Made by a program: the position numbers and the translations under genes. 64,000 nt of DNA from Paenibacillus dauci (lineage in GTDB: Bacteria > Bacillota > Bacilli > Paenibacillales > Paenibacillaceae), in the NCBI RefSeq assembly GCF_000971985.1, contig NZ_LAQQ01000008.1, positions 1 through 64,000 of the forward strand, read 5' to 3'. The first letter of the stretch is position 1. Every line of letters begins with the position of its first letter. The notes under the pieces were generated by a model. It did no database searches. It was not told where the DNA came from and was given only the letters and a program-made list of their open reading frames with translations. This document shows positions 35,557-47,100 of the stretch, piece after piece.

Positions 35557-38214
35557 CTACTTCTGCTCTTCTACGGATACGTCTATTACACGCTGTGCCA
35601 GATCCACATACTCGTTATCCAGTACTACTTTCACCTGACCCTGTCTGCGTTTCTCGCGCCATTGTCTCAGGTCTTCGTCGGATTCGAGGCGCAGTTCGGC
35701 TAGTTCATGGGCGCGGTCGAAGATGTACTTGCTCGTATACAGCAGTGTATAGATGCCCTGTCCGCCGAGTGTAATCGGCTCGCTGCGTTCTTGCCAGCGC
35801 TCTACAGTGAATTTTACATACAATTGGTCATCTCGTCGCTCGTCTGACGGAATCTCGGTAATGTCCCGGCGCTGCATAATCTGCCAGCCGGTGATGTGTC
35901 CGTAATAGTGGATACCGGCTTGACCGAGTGCGCCAAACTTGCGTTTGGATTGGTACATAGCGACATATTCGAGCTGGGTAATGACCTGGGAATTGGCAAA
36001 GTTCTTGAGCGGGACATGGTAGAATCCATGTGCTAATGCCAGCTCTACCTGCTCCGGTCCACGTACCGATCCGACGATCATATTGCGGGTGACGAGCTTG
36101 TTGGCATAGTACTCTTCTGTCCCCCGCGGCGTGGTGGATCGTTCGTATGCCTTTTCCGGGCTATCCTGAATGAGCTCATCCAGGAATTCCTCTACCAGCG
36201 TTGTCGCATTCGGCAGGAAAGGAAGCGCACCTACATTGATCCGCCGTACACTTTTGTAAAAGTGGTGCTGGCGGTACTCTTCTTCGTTACCGTACGGGAA
36301 CAGCACATAGGCGCCGTACATGCTGCGTTCATAGCGGATACGGGGAGATATAGTATCTTCTCCAAGATCGCTAATGGTTGCTTGAAGATCATGCTCTGAC
36401 TTATCTTTATTGGAAAATGAAGTCTTCGGCTCCTGTTCAGCTGCGCCCTGCTCTGTAGCTGTCACTGGATCAATTGCAGATGAATCCTGCTCGTTCACTC
36501 CATGCACAATCGCATCCCGGTAGCGGTGCATCGTGTTGATGTCTTCTTCCTGCGGTCCCGGCTGGCCATAGCTTGACCGGTAGGCAGATCCTTCTTCGGC
36601 TACATTCAATTTGTATTTGGCATCGAAAATAAAGCTGTATTCCTTCTCCTGTCCGGCGTCCACTTTCCGCAACGAAAGTACATTATCCGGTCGCTGCGGC
36701 AGTGTCGGCGTGCCCTGTCTATCCGGCGCACTATTGTAATACAGCACAAATGTCTCGCCGCTGCGCGGATTCACATACTCCATCCGCGAGCGCTGCCCCC
36801 GATCCAGCGTTACGAATAGACCGGAGTGATTCAGCCGAATCACATTCTGGCGAACCAACTGGTATTTGCGGCTGAGCAGTTCATTCAGCTTGAGGAAGCA
36901 CCAGTATTCGTACAGCTCCGAGATTTCCTTCATGGACAGGCGCAGCAGATCGCTCTGGATCGATAATCCTTTGAGCAGTGTCAGATAATATCGGTACATC
37001 TCCCGGTAGCCCGGCGCCATCTGCATAACCAGACTGAGACTCATGCTGCGCATCGGGGACAGCTGCTGCAGCCAGTTGGCAGACAGCATTCGCTCCATAC
37101 GCGAGATCATCCCATCTACCCGGCGAACGAACTGCTCGTCATATGTGCGGCTGCGGTAATTCTGCGGCCGGTTCAGCTGGGAATACTGGTCACGCAGACG
37201 ATGCAGTCTGGAGAGGATACGCTCCAGCATCCAGCGCAGCATCCGGTTCTCTGCCGTATCATACGAGAGATGCTTGACCGTATCGAGCAGTCGAAGCGGA
37301 CGGTAATCTTCTCCGTTAATAGATAGCGCTCCCCGGCGGGAAGGATCGGCTTGCAAATGTTCATCCTGAGGTCTGCTATCTATGCCCAGTCCATTTTCCC
37401 TCTCCAGAGATGGACGCTGCAATTTCTCCAGATGCTGCGGATGACGAGCCAGATAGGTATTGTTGCGCCGACTGGCTCTTTTCACCAGAGCGGCATTACG
37501 CAGTTCCTGCTCGCGGTTCATCTGGTGATGCGGCTGGATGGATATTCGCTCCATCGCCTTTTCCATTTGACCAAATAGATGCGAAATAATTGAGAAAAAC
37601 TCGCTCAGGCTCTGGTGTTCACTGTCCCTTAGCGAGACCGACTGGTACGTACGCTTGAGAAAGTCGAACGACAGATTATACACCTGCTCGTTCACTTCGC
37701 GCAGCAGGGCTACGTAGTCCTGCTTGTAATCCAGCTTGGACGGGAAAATCTCCAGCTCGATCGACAGCAGACGCTGTCCGCTTGCCCGTAGCTCCAGCTC
37801 GGTAAAGCCTACTTCGTTACGGAAGTTAAGCATCCCCGACAGCAGCCGCTTGCCCTTGGGCGTGACCGCTTCCCGTAGATAATGGTTCTCATGGTAAAAG
37901 GTGACCGGCAGACTCGTATCCTCTGCCCGTTCATACACGAACTCATAATTCTGCTGCTCGTAAAAGCAGGGCAGTACATCTGCTCCAACATTCCACGCTA
38001 CCAATTCCCCCTCTACCGGAGAGAATATCTGCACCGACTGCACCTCAATATCCGATGTCAGCGACGTACACTTGAGATGGGCATCGACCCATTGTCCCTT
38101 TTCCCGGTGCAGCTGTAGCGTCTCTACTGCCGGATGGTAAGGCTTGCCCTGCAGATAGATGCTCCCTATGCTCGTCTGGATCTCCAATAGATTCACGCTT
38201 TTATTCAGATTCAT
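35557..38214 (-). CDS. DUF2357 protein, McrC-like nuclease partner
   Basis: 885-residue cytosolic protein. The N-terminal half (~1-350) resembles the DUF2357 region found in proteins paired with McrB-type NTPases. A PD-(D/E)XK-type core is suggested around residue ~527, where SFIFDAKYKLNV supplies the Asp-x-Lys pair after a beta strand and an upstream RMEYVNPRSGETFVLYYN segment. A charged low-conservation insertion (~545-620) and a C-terminal beta-rich domain (IMQRRDITEIP ... YTSKYIFDRAHELAELRL) follow. ATG 38214, five bases from AGGAGG, is preferred over GTG 38220. Only 22 bases separate it from the AAA+ gene. By analogy to McrC it should cleave modified or foreign DNA when driven by the NTPase; the nuclease motif is read by eye. 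Confidence 0.8.
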   Translation of the reverse strand: MNLNKSVNLLEIQTSIGSIYLQGKPYHPAVETLQLHREKGQWVDAHLKCTSLTSDIEVQSVQIFSPVEGELVAWNVGADVLPCFYEQQNYEFVYERAEDTSLPVTFYHENHYLREAVTPKGKRLLSGMLNFRNEVGFTELELRASGQRLLSIELEIFPSKLDYKQDYVALLREVNEQVYNLSFDFLKRTYQSVSLRDSEHQSLSEFFSIISHLFGQMEKAMERISIQPHHQMNREQELRNAALVKRASRRNNTYLARHPQHLEKLQRPSLERENGLGIDSRPQDEHLQADPSRRGALSINGEDYRPLRLLDTVKHLSYDTAENRMLRWMLERILSRLHRLRDQYSQLNRPQNYRSRTYDEQFVRRVDGMISRMERMLSANWLQQLSPMRSMSLSLVMQMAPGYREMYRYYLTLLKGLSIQSDLLRLSMKEISELYEYWCFLKLNELLSRKYQLVRQNVIRLNHSGLFVTLDRGQRSRMEYVNPRSGETFVLYYNSAPDRQGTPTLPQRPDNVLSLRKVDAGQEKEYSFIFDAKYKLNVAEEGSAYRSSYGQPGPQEEDINTMHRYRDAIVHGVNEQDSSAIDPVTATEQGAAEQEPKTSFSNKDKSEHDLQATISDLGEDTISPRIRYERSMYGAYVLFPYGNEEEYRQHHFYKSVRRINVGALPFLPNATTLVEEFLDELIQDSPEKAYERSTTPRGTEEYYANKLVTRNMIVGSVRGPEQVELALAHGFYHVPLKNFANSQVITQLEYVAMYQSKRKFGALGQAGIHYYGHITGWQIMQRRDITEIPSDERRDDQLYVKFTVERWQERSEPITLGGQGIYTLLYTSKYIFDRAHELAELRLESDEDLRQWREKRRQGQVKVVLDNEYVDLAQRVIDVSVEEQK

Positions 38215-38236
38215 GGGCACCTCCTGTAGAGATCAT

Positions 38237-40591
38237 CTAGGACACCCAGTACGAGGTGAACCCGTCCTCATCCAGCCGCCGGATCATATACACCAGCTTG
38301 CGCGCACTCTCCGGATAGCGTGCTGCTGGGGGAGTACCGCCCCGGCTCCACTGTCTCCAGAATGCGTCATCGTCTTCGAGCGGTGACGGGATGCGTGTAT
38401 TGCCTGTCAGACATAGCTTGAGTAGATCCACCAGCACACGGCGTACACCGGACTGGCTCCCCTGAATGCGTGGCAGAATCTTCTGCAGTAGCTGCAGATC
38501 GAAAGCCGCTTCCTCAGTCATCAGATTGAAGCGTTCGTTGTACACCAGATAAAAGCACACCGCATCCCGAATCCGGAATCCTACATGCGCATGGATGTCT
38601 TCCAGAATGTGATTCACCTGTACCAGCTGTTCGGTCGTGCGGCGAATAAGATCTTCGTAATCGCCAAGTGAATCGATCAGCTGGAGATAGTCGCTGCGGA
38701 GGAACGACTGCTCGACGGGCACTACCTCTACCAGCTGCTGGCTGTCTTCAGTGATCCGCGGCAGCTGCATCAGGTCGATGGCATTGAACTCAATCGTATT
38801 CGCCCGGTCCAGCACCCGCTTGCTGAATGGGTAGGTCGTCTCGTCCATGTTGACCGTACCGACAATGTAGACATTCTCAGGGATGCCAAGGTTGCCGTAG
38901 CGAGATTGGTCTTCTTCGGTATCCAGTGCACCATCCGGAATTAGCGGATCGGTCGCAATATGCCGCTCCTGCACTGAACTCCCTGTATGTGCCTGCCTAG
39001 CATCACCAGTTCCATGCTGCTGAGCTGTATTGCCTGTTCGCCCAGCATATTCCCGTCCATTCTCTGCTGCAAGCACTCCCTCTTCTATCCAGTGCTGCGT
39101 CTCCAGAAGACTCATCATATCGCTAAAATAATGCTCTACTCGCGCCAGATTCATCTCATCCAGACAGACAAAGTAAGGCTTCTTCCGGTTCTCCCGCCGG
39201 GAAGCTTCAGCAATCACCATGGTCAGTGGTCCAGGCTTAAATACACCCGACAGATCCTTGTACCCGATCAGATCTGCCGGATCGCTCCAATCCGGACGTA
39301 CCGGAATCAGGCGAAACTGCCCGTTATCTGCCGTAGCTCCAACAGCTTCTGCGAATAATCTCACCAGCCGTGTCTTGCCCGTACCCGAGATCCCTGCCAG
39401 AATCACAAATGGCCGCGTCTTCAGCGATAGGTAAAAGTTATGCGTCAGCTGCTCCGGGAAATAAAATCCGCGCTGCGAGACATACTGCTGGATATGATGC
39501 AGCGTCTCTTTCACATCGCGATCGCGGATACGTGGCGAATAGGACTCTGCGCTGCTCTCTTCGCGGATCTGGCTGCTCCATACGGTATTCGGTGTAATCG
39601 CCGTGCTCTCGATATAGAACATATAGCTGTCCATCGCATCCCATAGATCCGTGATCAGCTGCTCATTATCCGGCAGATGATCGGTCTCGTAGTGGAAATA
39701 GGCAATCGTCGACATCTGGTAATCATCCCCGAGCCGCCCATCGCCCAGCTCAATATCATCCGACATCTTCATCCGGCTAGCCGGCAGCCGGGAACGAATC
39801 TCCTGTGTACGTTCCTGCAGATAAGCCATTCCCTCTCCACGTCCCAACTGACTGCGTGCCTCACCCAATCCCTGGTTCAGTGTCAGATAGATCCGCTTCA
39901 TGTCTGCAGAGAACAGATACGCCACATATACCCCGCGCTGGATCGTATCTGTGATCTGCGGATACATCACCGCAATCCATGGAATGGTCGCCCAGTTGCC
40001 ACGTCCCACCGATCCCTGGACTTTGAAATGGTTATGGATAAATGGTAGCGACTTCAGATGTTCGGGTATATCCCGCCGTACATATTCCGCCAGCGGATGC
40101 CCGGACAGCGGCTGCGCCTTGGCCTGCGAGTAATTGCGCGTGATGTTCATCAGGTCTTCGCGCAGGGAAAAGTCTGATTCTGGTGGTGCATAGTAAGCAT
40201 CCAGTTCATCGAGGGTGAAGTGATACAGTTCATCCAGGACAGCCCGATTGAGCTGATCATAGATCTCCGGTTTGAAGCCGATCGTGTAGCCAGAGTTGGG
40301 GTAGTCCAATATATGCACTAGAGACTCAATAATAGGATCGATAATATATTGAATTCGATTCGCAGGTAGATCTGCCCAGCGAAAAGCCATGCGAGATGGA
40401 GGAGCATCTACCGGTTCGCTTCTGGCTTCACGCTGTTGATAGTAGACCAGGAATCGTTCTCTTATTCGAGTGATCGATACTTCACGATCTCGACTAGCAC
40501 GCATTTCATCAATTAGTACGAGAATGAGGACCATCTTATATGATTTCTGTTTGTGTATAAATATATTTTGTAGTTCTATTGGTAAGGGCAT
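38237..40591 (-). CDS. McrB-like AAA+ NTPase
   Basis: 784 residues. The N-terminal ~385 residues carry no family I can name and probably hold the target-recognition part. The AAA+ core follows: Walker A GISGTGKTRLVRLF (~398-410), Walker B FVCLDEMNLARVEHYFSDMMSLLE, and the McrB-type sensor segment VGTVNMDETTYPFSKRVLDRANTIEF. Between Walker B and the sensor lies a Gly/Thr/Gln-rich insertion (~510-560). GGAGG lies six bases before the ATG. With the DUF2357 gene downstream it forms a McrBC-like, probably modification-dependent, restriction pair. Base composition is like the host flanks and unlike the AT-rich Dnd genes that begin 350 bases upstream. Confidence 0.85.
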   Translation of the reverse strand: MPLPIELQNIFIHKQKSYKMVLILVLIDEMRASRDREVSITRIRERFLVYYQQREARSEPVDAPPSRMAFRWADLPANRIQYIIDPIIESLVHILDYPNSGYTIGFKPEIYDQLNRAVLDELYHFTLDELDAYYAPPESDFSLREDLMNITRNYSQAKAQPLSGHPLAEYVRRDIPEHLKSLPFIHNHFKVQGSVGRGNWATIPWIAVMYPQITDTIQRGVYVAYLFSADMKRIYLTLNQGLGEARSQLGRGEGMAYLQERTQEIRSRLPASRMKMSDDIELGDGRLGDDYQMSTIAYFHYETDHLPDNEQLITDLWDAMDSYMFYIESTAITPNTVWSSQIREESSAESYSPRIRDRDVKETLHHIQQYVSQRGFYFPEQLTHNFYLSLKTRPFVILAGISGTGKTRLVRLFAEAVGATADNGQFRLIPVRPDWSDPADLIGYKDLSGVFKPGPLTMVIAEASRRENRKKPYFVCLDEMNLARVEHYFSDMMSLLETQHWIEEGVLAAENGREYAGRTGNTAQQHGTGDARQAHTGSSVQERHIATDPLIPDGALDTEEDQSRYGNLGIPENVYIVGTVNMDETTYPFSKRVLDRANTIEFNAIDLMQLPRITEDSQQLVEVVPVEQSFLRSDYLQLIDSLGDYEDLIRRTTEQLVQVNHILEDIHAHVGFRIRDAVCFYLVYNERFNLMTEEAAFDLQLLQKILPRIQGSQSGVRRVLVDLLKLCLTGNTRIPSPLEDDDAFWRQWSRGGTPPAARYPESARKLVYMIRRLDEDGFTSYWVS

Positions 40592-40780
40592 GTATGTCCT
40601 CCTTCATTCATCAGCTAATATTACTATCTTCTATTATTAAACTTATTCTCTATACTACTACACGCAATGCTGTACATATACTTGCTACTTTACAAGCAAG
40701 ATAAGGAAGCCAAATTCACAATTAATATACAGAATGGAAAAATAATAGAAAACTAGATTCCCATTTTAAGACAAAAGAGA

Positions 40781-40827
40781 TACAATAAAGTAAGTTAACT
40801 GTAACCAGCGACCTATAAGTATTAGGT
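40781..40827 (+). promoter_or_regulatory. Possible dpt operon promoter and inverted repeat
   Basis: A -10-like TACAAT (40781-40786) has TTCCCA 17 bases upstream. Just downstream, ACCTA (40811-40815) and TAGGT (40823-40827) form a short inverted repeat that could be an operator. The 40592-40936 gap is AT-rich and otherwise empty. Weak evidence. Confidence 0.35.
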
Positions 40828-40936
40828 ATATAGTCTTTTCTTATTAATCCTTTCCTAGATAAGTAATATAAACATTCATACTATGTATAGTAAAATAAGC
40901 AAATTCGATTATTTCCAAGTTATCGGAGGAACTATA

Positions 40937-42742
40937 ATGAACCTTACTGCTCCAGAGCATTTTATTGATGTACTTAAAAGGTGTAAACAATCTTCGAAAG
41001 AAGCCGTTGAAAATCTAGAAAGCTTTAGTAGCTTCAAAACATATATGCATATTCAAAGACCCGTCGAAGCTGAACTAGAAAAGCATATTAATGAAGCTTA
41101 TGCTTCTCCTAATGCCCGCTTAATTTTAGTCTGTGGTGGTGTGGGAGATGGTAAGTCTCATATCCTTTCTTACTTAAAAAACAAATACATTTTTTTAAAT
41201 GATGATACTTATTTCTACTTACACAATGATGCTACAGAAAGCTTTTCTCCACATAAAACTTCAATTGAAACTCTAGCTTCTGTGCTAGACAATTTTTCAG
41301 ATGAAGGATTGCAACAACAAAATACACAAAATATTGTTTTAGCTATTAACCTTGGTGCTCTGAATAACTTTATTGACTCAGAACATGGAAAAGCTTTTAC
41401 AAGACTACGCGAGTATGTATATCAAAAGAAAATTTTAGAGTCCGTTATTACAGATGAGTCCAGTGAAGATGATCATATTTTCCAATATGTGAATTTCAGT
41501 GATTACCACATGTATCAATTGACGGACCAAGGTCCAAAATCTAGCTACATTGAAGGTATTCTGAATAAGATTACTCAAAAAACAGAAGATAACCCTTTTT
41601 ACCAAGCGTATTTAAGAGATCTATCTGAAGATAGCGAATTAGCTGCTAAAAATCCTATTTTTCAAAACTATGAGTTATTGCAGCAAGAAGTCGTACAACG
41701 CCAAATTATCGACCTACTGATTCAAGCTATGGTAAAAGAGAAACTTCTCATTTCTACAAGAGCTCTTTTGGATTTTATTTATAATATTTTGGTTCCTTCT
41801 AATATGGAAAATTCAAATCATCAACAAATTCAAGAGATCGTACATGTGCAAGATTTTGAAGCTTACACTAAATCTCTTCTACCATTTCAATTATTTGAAA
41901 AAGTAGATGCATCTGCTATTCATCAGGCAATTGATCGCATTAATCCAACAAGAATCCGAACAGAGACTTTGGATCAACACCTTATTGGTTTTAAATCGCG
42001 CAAAGATGGAGCTTATTTATTCGCTCAATATATTGATATCAATCAATTATCTTATTTTGCTAGAGGTCTTATCCCCAACTCACCTTGGAGGAATCCAGAA
42101 GAAAAGAATCAAAATTTTAAAAGAATACTTACTAAACTATTTGTATATCTGTATTATCTAATTCCTAAATCAGCCCACAATTCTTTTCGAGATCAAGTAT
42201 ATGAAGAATTTATGCGTAATTTATTTTATTGGAATAAGAAAGAAATTAGCAAACTTTCTAAACTATATCGAGAAGATGTTAGAGACGCTATATATAAGTG
42301 GAATGGAGAAGGAAACTCCGATCTCATTTATGTACAAATTGGCCAGCCACAAACTCAATATTATGCATTACAGAAGCTAGAAATTGAGCCTCATGTTACA
42401 CGTACTACTCCTGTTACAGAGAATGAGCTGTATAAATTTTTAACTATGATGACATTACAGTTCAAAGTCCGTAATGTTAGCTATGTAGATGATAATACAA
42501 TTCCATCTATTGATATCGATTTTTCTCTTTATTCGCTTTTGATCCAAATTAAAAATGGATATCGACCAAATAAGAAAGATAAGTTCCAATTTATTAAGTT
42601 TGTAGAATTTATTGATAGGCTTAGTAATGCAGGCAATCAAAGCGAAGAAATCGTATTTGAAAGTAAACAATTCGGCAAATCAACTAAATACCGCTTGAAA
42701 TACGATGCTACATTTGATCAATATTCATTTATGGAGACGTGA
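40937..42742 (+). CDS. dptF: DNA phosphorothioation-dependent restriction protein DptF
   Basis: 601-residue P-loop protein: Walker A CGGVGDGKSHILSYL at residues ~66-80, then an Asp-rich strand region and a long helical C-terminal part. Size, position before dptG/dptH and the sequence style match DptF (DndF). DptFGH together restrict DNA lacking the phosphorothioate mark that DndA-E install, and otherwise damage cells that lack the modification. ATG 40937 has GGAGG seven bases upstream; the 18 codons before it are not supported. First gene of a five-gene plus-strand operon in AT-rich DNA; dptG starts five bases after its stop. Confidence 0.88.
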   Translation: MNLTAPEHFIDVLKRCKQSSKEAVENLESFSSFKTYMHIQRPVEAELEKHINEAYASPNARLILVCGGVGDGKSHILSYLKNKYIFLNDDTYFYLHNDATESFSPHKTSIETLASVLDNFSDEGLQQQNTQNIVLAINLGALNNFIDSEHGKAFTRLREYVYQKKILESVITDESSEDDHIFQYVNFSDYHMYQLTDQGPKSSYIEGILNKITQKTEDNPFYQAYLRDLSEDSELAAKNPIFQNYELLQQEVVQRQIIDLLIQAMVKEKLLISTRALLDFIYNILVPSNMENSNHQQIQEIVHVQDFEAYTKSLLPFQLFEKVDASAIHQAIDRINPTRIRTETLDQHLIGFKSRKDGAYLFAQYIDINQLSYFARGLIPNSPWRNPEEKNQNFKRILTKLFVYLYYLIPKSAHNSFRDQVYEEFMRNLFYWNKKEISKLSKLYREDVRDAIYKWNGEGNSDLIYVQIGQPQTQYYALQKLEIEPHVTRTTPVTENELYKFLTMMTLQFKVRNVSYVDDNTIPSIDIDFSLYSLLIQIKNGYRPNKKDKFQFIKFVEFIDRLSNAGNQSEEIVFESKQFGKSTKYRLKYDATFDQYSFMET

Positions 42743-42746
42743 AATT

Positions 42747-44153
42747 ATGATTTATAAATTAAACTTAGATGCGATTCGAGAAAAGTTCAAATTTACTTCT
42801 TCTATTCGCCATAATCCTAAAATCGAATTAGAAATCCTTCCTTACAACACTAAATTTAAAGACACTCAATACAATTTCAGAGAAGTTACTGGGGAATTCA
42901 TTCGTTTAATTGGACAAAAGCAATTAAACGAAATCGTCAATACAGAAAAACTTCTTAATAAAGTCTTGGATTCGATCGATTTTGAAGAAGTAAATCAACG
43001 TAGTGAATTTAAGCAAATGATCAAAACATTATTCATAGATGAACACAACCAATTGTATCTTTTTCATCCACAAACGTTGTACTACATAAACACGGTGGAT
43101 AATGAAAATAAGAAGCTGGCTACCTTTTTATACAACATACTCTGGATGAATGAACAACCCTGGAGTATGTCAAATAATACGGATGATCATTCCGATTTGA
43201 TGAGCGCATTATTATTTAAATCCTTACCACAATTAAGCGACAACACAAAAGATCCTAAAAATTACAGCAACCTTATTCCCATAGTATCTGATTTATTTAT
43301 TAAAGATTTCAAATGGCTGGCTACCAAAAGCGAATTGTTTACAAGCCAAGTTGAGAAAGTAATATCCTACTATTACTTTCTCTATGTTACTCAACTCGCA
43401 CGTAAAAATGAAATGTTATTTAAAGCCAATAATCAAGAAATTCAACCAGTTTATTTTACATTTGAAGGTGAAGAACGCCTTTCCAAAACGAGAGTCAGCT
43501 ATGAGTTTGGCTGGAAAAGTATTGAACGTGCGATCAACCAAACATTCGCTCATGTAAACTTTCTCAAAATGATTAATTTTACTGAATCTAGCTACACTCA
43601 TTCGGAAAACAGCAAATTATTATCCTATGAGCAAATTGCAGAACAAGTCCAAATAATGTCACCAGAAGAACAAACAGAATTAGAACAACAAGTGGATACT
43701 TTAATTGAAGAATATAAAGAAAAATTATCTGGTGATATTAAATGGGAACAACTTGGTACATTCAAATCATCATCGAATGTGCCTGCTCTACAAAAATTAG
43801 ACTCTCTCTTTCATATGATTGATTACCAATTCAATCAAAGTAGTCGTTCTAAACCATACAATGAATTCAAACAATGGTTTGTACATTTTTGTCAAAAAAC
43901 ATTTTTAAAATCACGTGGTAGATCTGGTAAGATGCTTATTTTAGATACAGATTACCTGCTTTTTTTAACTAAACTTATGATTAAAAACGAACCTAAAATC
44001 CGATTAAAAAATCTATTCTCAGAGCTTGAAGCTAGAGGAATGGTGTTTGATCGAGATACTCAAACAGCAATTGTAGATTACTTCGAAAAATTAAATTTGC
44101 TAGAGAAAAAAAGCGATAGTGGGGATGCTATATATGTCAAAGCATTTTTATAG
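42747..44153 (+). CDS. dptG: DNA phosphorothioation-dependent restriction protein DptG
   Basis: 468-residue protein with no catalytic motif that I can see; long amphipathic helices and a basic C-terminal segment (FLKSRGRSGKMLILDTDYLLFLTKLMIKNEPKIRLKNLFSELEARG) that could form a winged-helix-like end. Identified by its fixed place between the P-loop gene dptF and the large ATPase dptH. Its role in the restriction complex is probably structural or DNA-binding. ATG 42747 follows GGAG, with the spacing slightly long; the 14 codons upstream lie within dptF. It overlaps dptH by 20 bases. Confidence 0.85.
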   Translation: MIYKLNLDAIREKFKFTSSIRHNPKIELEILPYNTKFKDTQYNFREVTGEFIRLIGQKQLNEIVNTEKLLNKVLDSIDFEEVNQRSEFKQMIKTLFIDEHNQLYLFHPQTLYYINTVDNENKKLATFLYNILWMNEQPWSMSNNTDDHSDLMSALLFKSLPQLSDNTKDPKNYSNLIPIVSDLFIKDFKWLATKSELFTSQVEKVISYYYFLYVTQLARKNEMLFKANNQEIQPVYFTFEGEERLSKTRVSYEFGWKSIERAINQTFAHVNFLKMINFTESSYTHSENSKLLSYEQIAEQVQIMSPEEQTELEQQVDTLIEEYKEKLSGDIKWEQLGTFKSSSNVPALQKLDSLFHMIDYQFNQSSRSKPYNEFKQWFVHFCQKTFLKSRGRSGKMLILDTDYLLFLTKLMIKNEPKIRLKNLFSELEARGMVFDRDTQTAIVDYFEKLNLLEKKSDSGDAIYVKAFL

Positions 44154-47100
44154 TTACTTAGCACAACAAATTCAGCAATTTTTTAATCATATTAGTGTGC
44201 AACCCGGCGAAAAATATCACATTCAATTTGAACGTGCTGAACAAGTCACCGATCTGGTAAATGAAGTAAAGAATCTTCCAAACATTGAACCTTTCTCTAT
44301 GACAACTCCAGATGGCTTTTATCAATCTATATGTTTAAACAATGGTTCAGCCAAGGTGCTGATCGCATCGAATACAGATGATATTACACCTGACTTCTTA
44401 ACCACACTTCGTAACAAAGTGGGCACACAGGAAGATCCTTTCACAGACAAAGCAATGCTATTAATCCATAATTCTAACTTGGACAGTCTAGTCCAAGGAA
44501 TGACTTCATTTGCCAAAGAGGGTATGCCATTTCATATTCAAGAAATTGAAAGCAATCTTCAAGAATCAATGAAAGCTTCCTATCTTTCTAAAGAAGAAAA
44601 GCAAATCTTAGAATTCAGCATGTCTTCGAACAAAGCTCAACAAGGCCTTCATGAACAAGTCACTTTATTTGATTATGAAAAAATTCTAACTGTGCTGAAT
44701 AATCAAAATTTAGCCCCTTCCGATTATAAAGACTTAGGCTTGTTCTATGATTCTGAGTTACTTAATACAGCTATGACTACTAAGCAAATCAAAGAACGCC
44801 TAAAACAAAATCAATCTTTATTCAACGATGTCGAGATGGCTCATCAGTATGGTCCAGTTGATATCAGTCTGGAAAGACATTTTGATGATACAGGGGCGAG
44901 AACGCTTGCTGCTTCTGATTGGCAGGATACCGATTTTGGCATGGTTCGTCGTTCGAATGAGAAAAAACTTGAAGGCAAAGGATTAGAGTATCTTGAGCCA
45001 ACCAAAAAATCTACATTAGAAGGGTTACTATATTGGGAGCGTCCAGATGGGGAAACAAAGAGTAAACAACGCAAAAGGAATATTATTGTATTCAATCCTG
45101 AAGGACTTAGCACTGTTACAATCGAGTTACCTTTTAATGATTTCGTCAAAAATCAATATATTTCAAAAAATGAAATCAAGCATAAATTCATAGCGGACGC
45201 AGCAGGCAAGAAATTAAAGGTTCAGTTACCATATGAAGCTGGACAATCATGCTTTTATGGAGTTAAGTATAAAACCGACGTATCCCCTGCCTATGAATTT
45301 AAAATTGTAGTTATAGAAGCATACGAAAAACTCATTCAGGCTATACAAACTTCTTATACCATCAATCTCTCTAAAACGAAAAACTCATATATCTTAATTA
45401 ATTCAGATGATGAGCAATGGATTTTTAACAAGGGTGCAGAAGAAGTTGCACAAGCAGCACTTCAGGTTGACGGAACAACTAACGTATTTGAGATGAATGA
45501 GTTTGAAGAGTTAGTGATCAGCAAAAATGCAGAGAATACGGGTGAAGAAGATCTCATTCCATTCTCTATTAAACTTCCTCATACAGAGATTCCTTTTGCA
45601 GTTCAAGATGTAGTCGACAGACCTGTGCCTATTGGTGGCTTTAGCGTATGGAAATTAAAACGCGAAAAACAAGAACATTTTGTATATCGCATTGAGAACG
45701 ATAAGATGAAAATCATTCAAGGAACTCGTGAAACCTATGCTCAAGGAGAGTTCAAAAAGAATTTAGAACGTGAATTAAAATTGATTGAAGATAATCACTT
45801 GTACTTTATAGAAGAAGCTGGAGAGCTTACTTCTGAACCGATTGCAGTGAAAGAAAATGTGCGTGAAGCTTATTTAGATTTGCTTCGCTATTTTAGAACT
45901 AATCAACTTTTACCGAGTTTAGCTTATTTCGATGAAGAATATACCGCTTTAGCTCAAAACTATGTTACCGCTTATTTGCAGGAATTGGAGCAATTGAATA
46001 ATGGTCAGTCCCTGGATCAGACTCAGCGTGATTTAGTACTGATCGGAACCATACGAAAAGGACTTAAAGAATCAGAATGGCTGTATACACCTTTACATCC
46101 ACTCAATCTAGCTTATCAACTACAGCTTAATGAGCTTATTGATTCAGAATCGATCAATGATGAGCTACTTCGCTCATTGCGTCCGACTAATCTGCTGCCT
46201 TATGTATCTTTTAATAATTCTAAACTTTATAAAGCGATTGAACAAAATGATTCTTTTGAATGGACAACTTACATTGATCAAAGTCTTCCACGTTTTGAGT
46301 CTTCGAAGCTTTTTGTAAGCAAGTTGGTTCAGGAAAAGATTGAGGAGTTTACAGAGCATTTCTCATACTTATTTGATCTAGACTATAGAGCACCACTGAA
46401 GATCAACACGATGAATATGGGAGATTGCCAAGAGATTCTCCAAGGCTTATTTGAATACTATAAGCGGCAACTACGCAAAAATGTGGAAAAAACAGAGCTG
46501 CTGCCTATGGAACTTCATATTTATGCTGAAAAAGGAATCAATAATGCTTTTGAAGAGATGTCTCAATATTCCAATGCTGAAGATATCGCCAAAAACTTCA
46601 ACTTAAAATTAGAGTTGGAAGGCTATCATCCAGAAGAATTGCTTAATATTTTCCGTGACCAAGTTAAATTTTATTCTCAAGATATTAATTCCAGTCAATA
46701 TGAGTATAGTCATATTACTTTTTATCAAATGAATAAAATTGAGCAGATCGCTACAAGTAATGCTTCTGAGATTATTACAGGTGTATCGTTGTTTGGGCTC
46801 GTATCCGGTATTCCCTCTGTTTTCATCAACGAAGACTATAAGACAGGTTTCGGAACCAAATATTATCAAGCAGCAGATACACCCTTACTAAAAATAGTTC
46901 CTAAGCTAAATTCCTTGTTGCGTGTTGCTCGTACTCTGGATAACTACCAAGAAGATATGAATATCGTAACGGCAATCTCGGCTACACATAAACAAAAGCT
47001 CGATCTTGTATATGATTCTGCACATTGGGTTACCTTTATCGAGCCTAAAGTAGATTTAAGCTTCTTCAAAAACAACGATCTACAAAAAGAGCTGCTTGTT

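Noticed and set aside
35285-35774. Frames encoding Val-Leu-Val or Ser-Thr-Thr repeats
   Set aside because: Created by the 9-bp tandem array, which keeps all frames open; no ribosome binding site.
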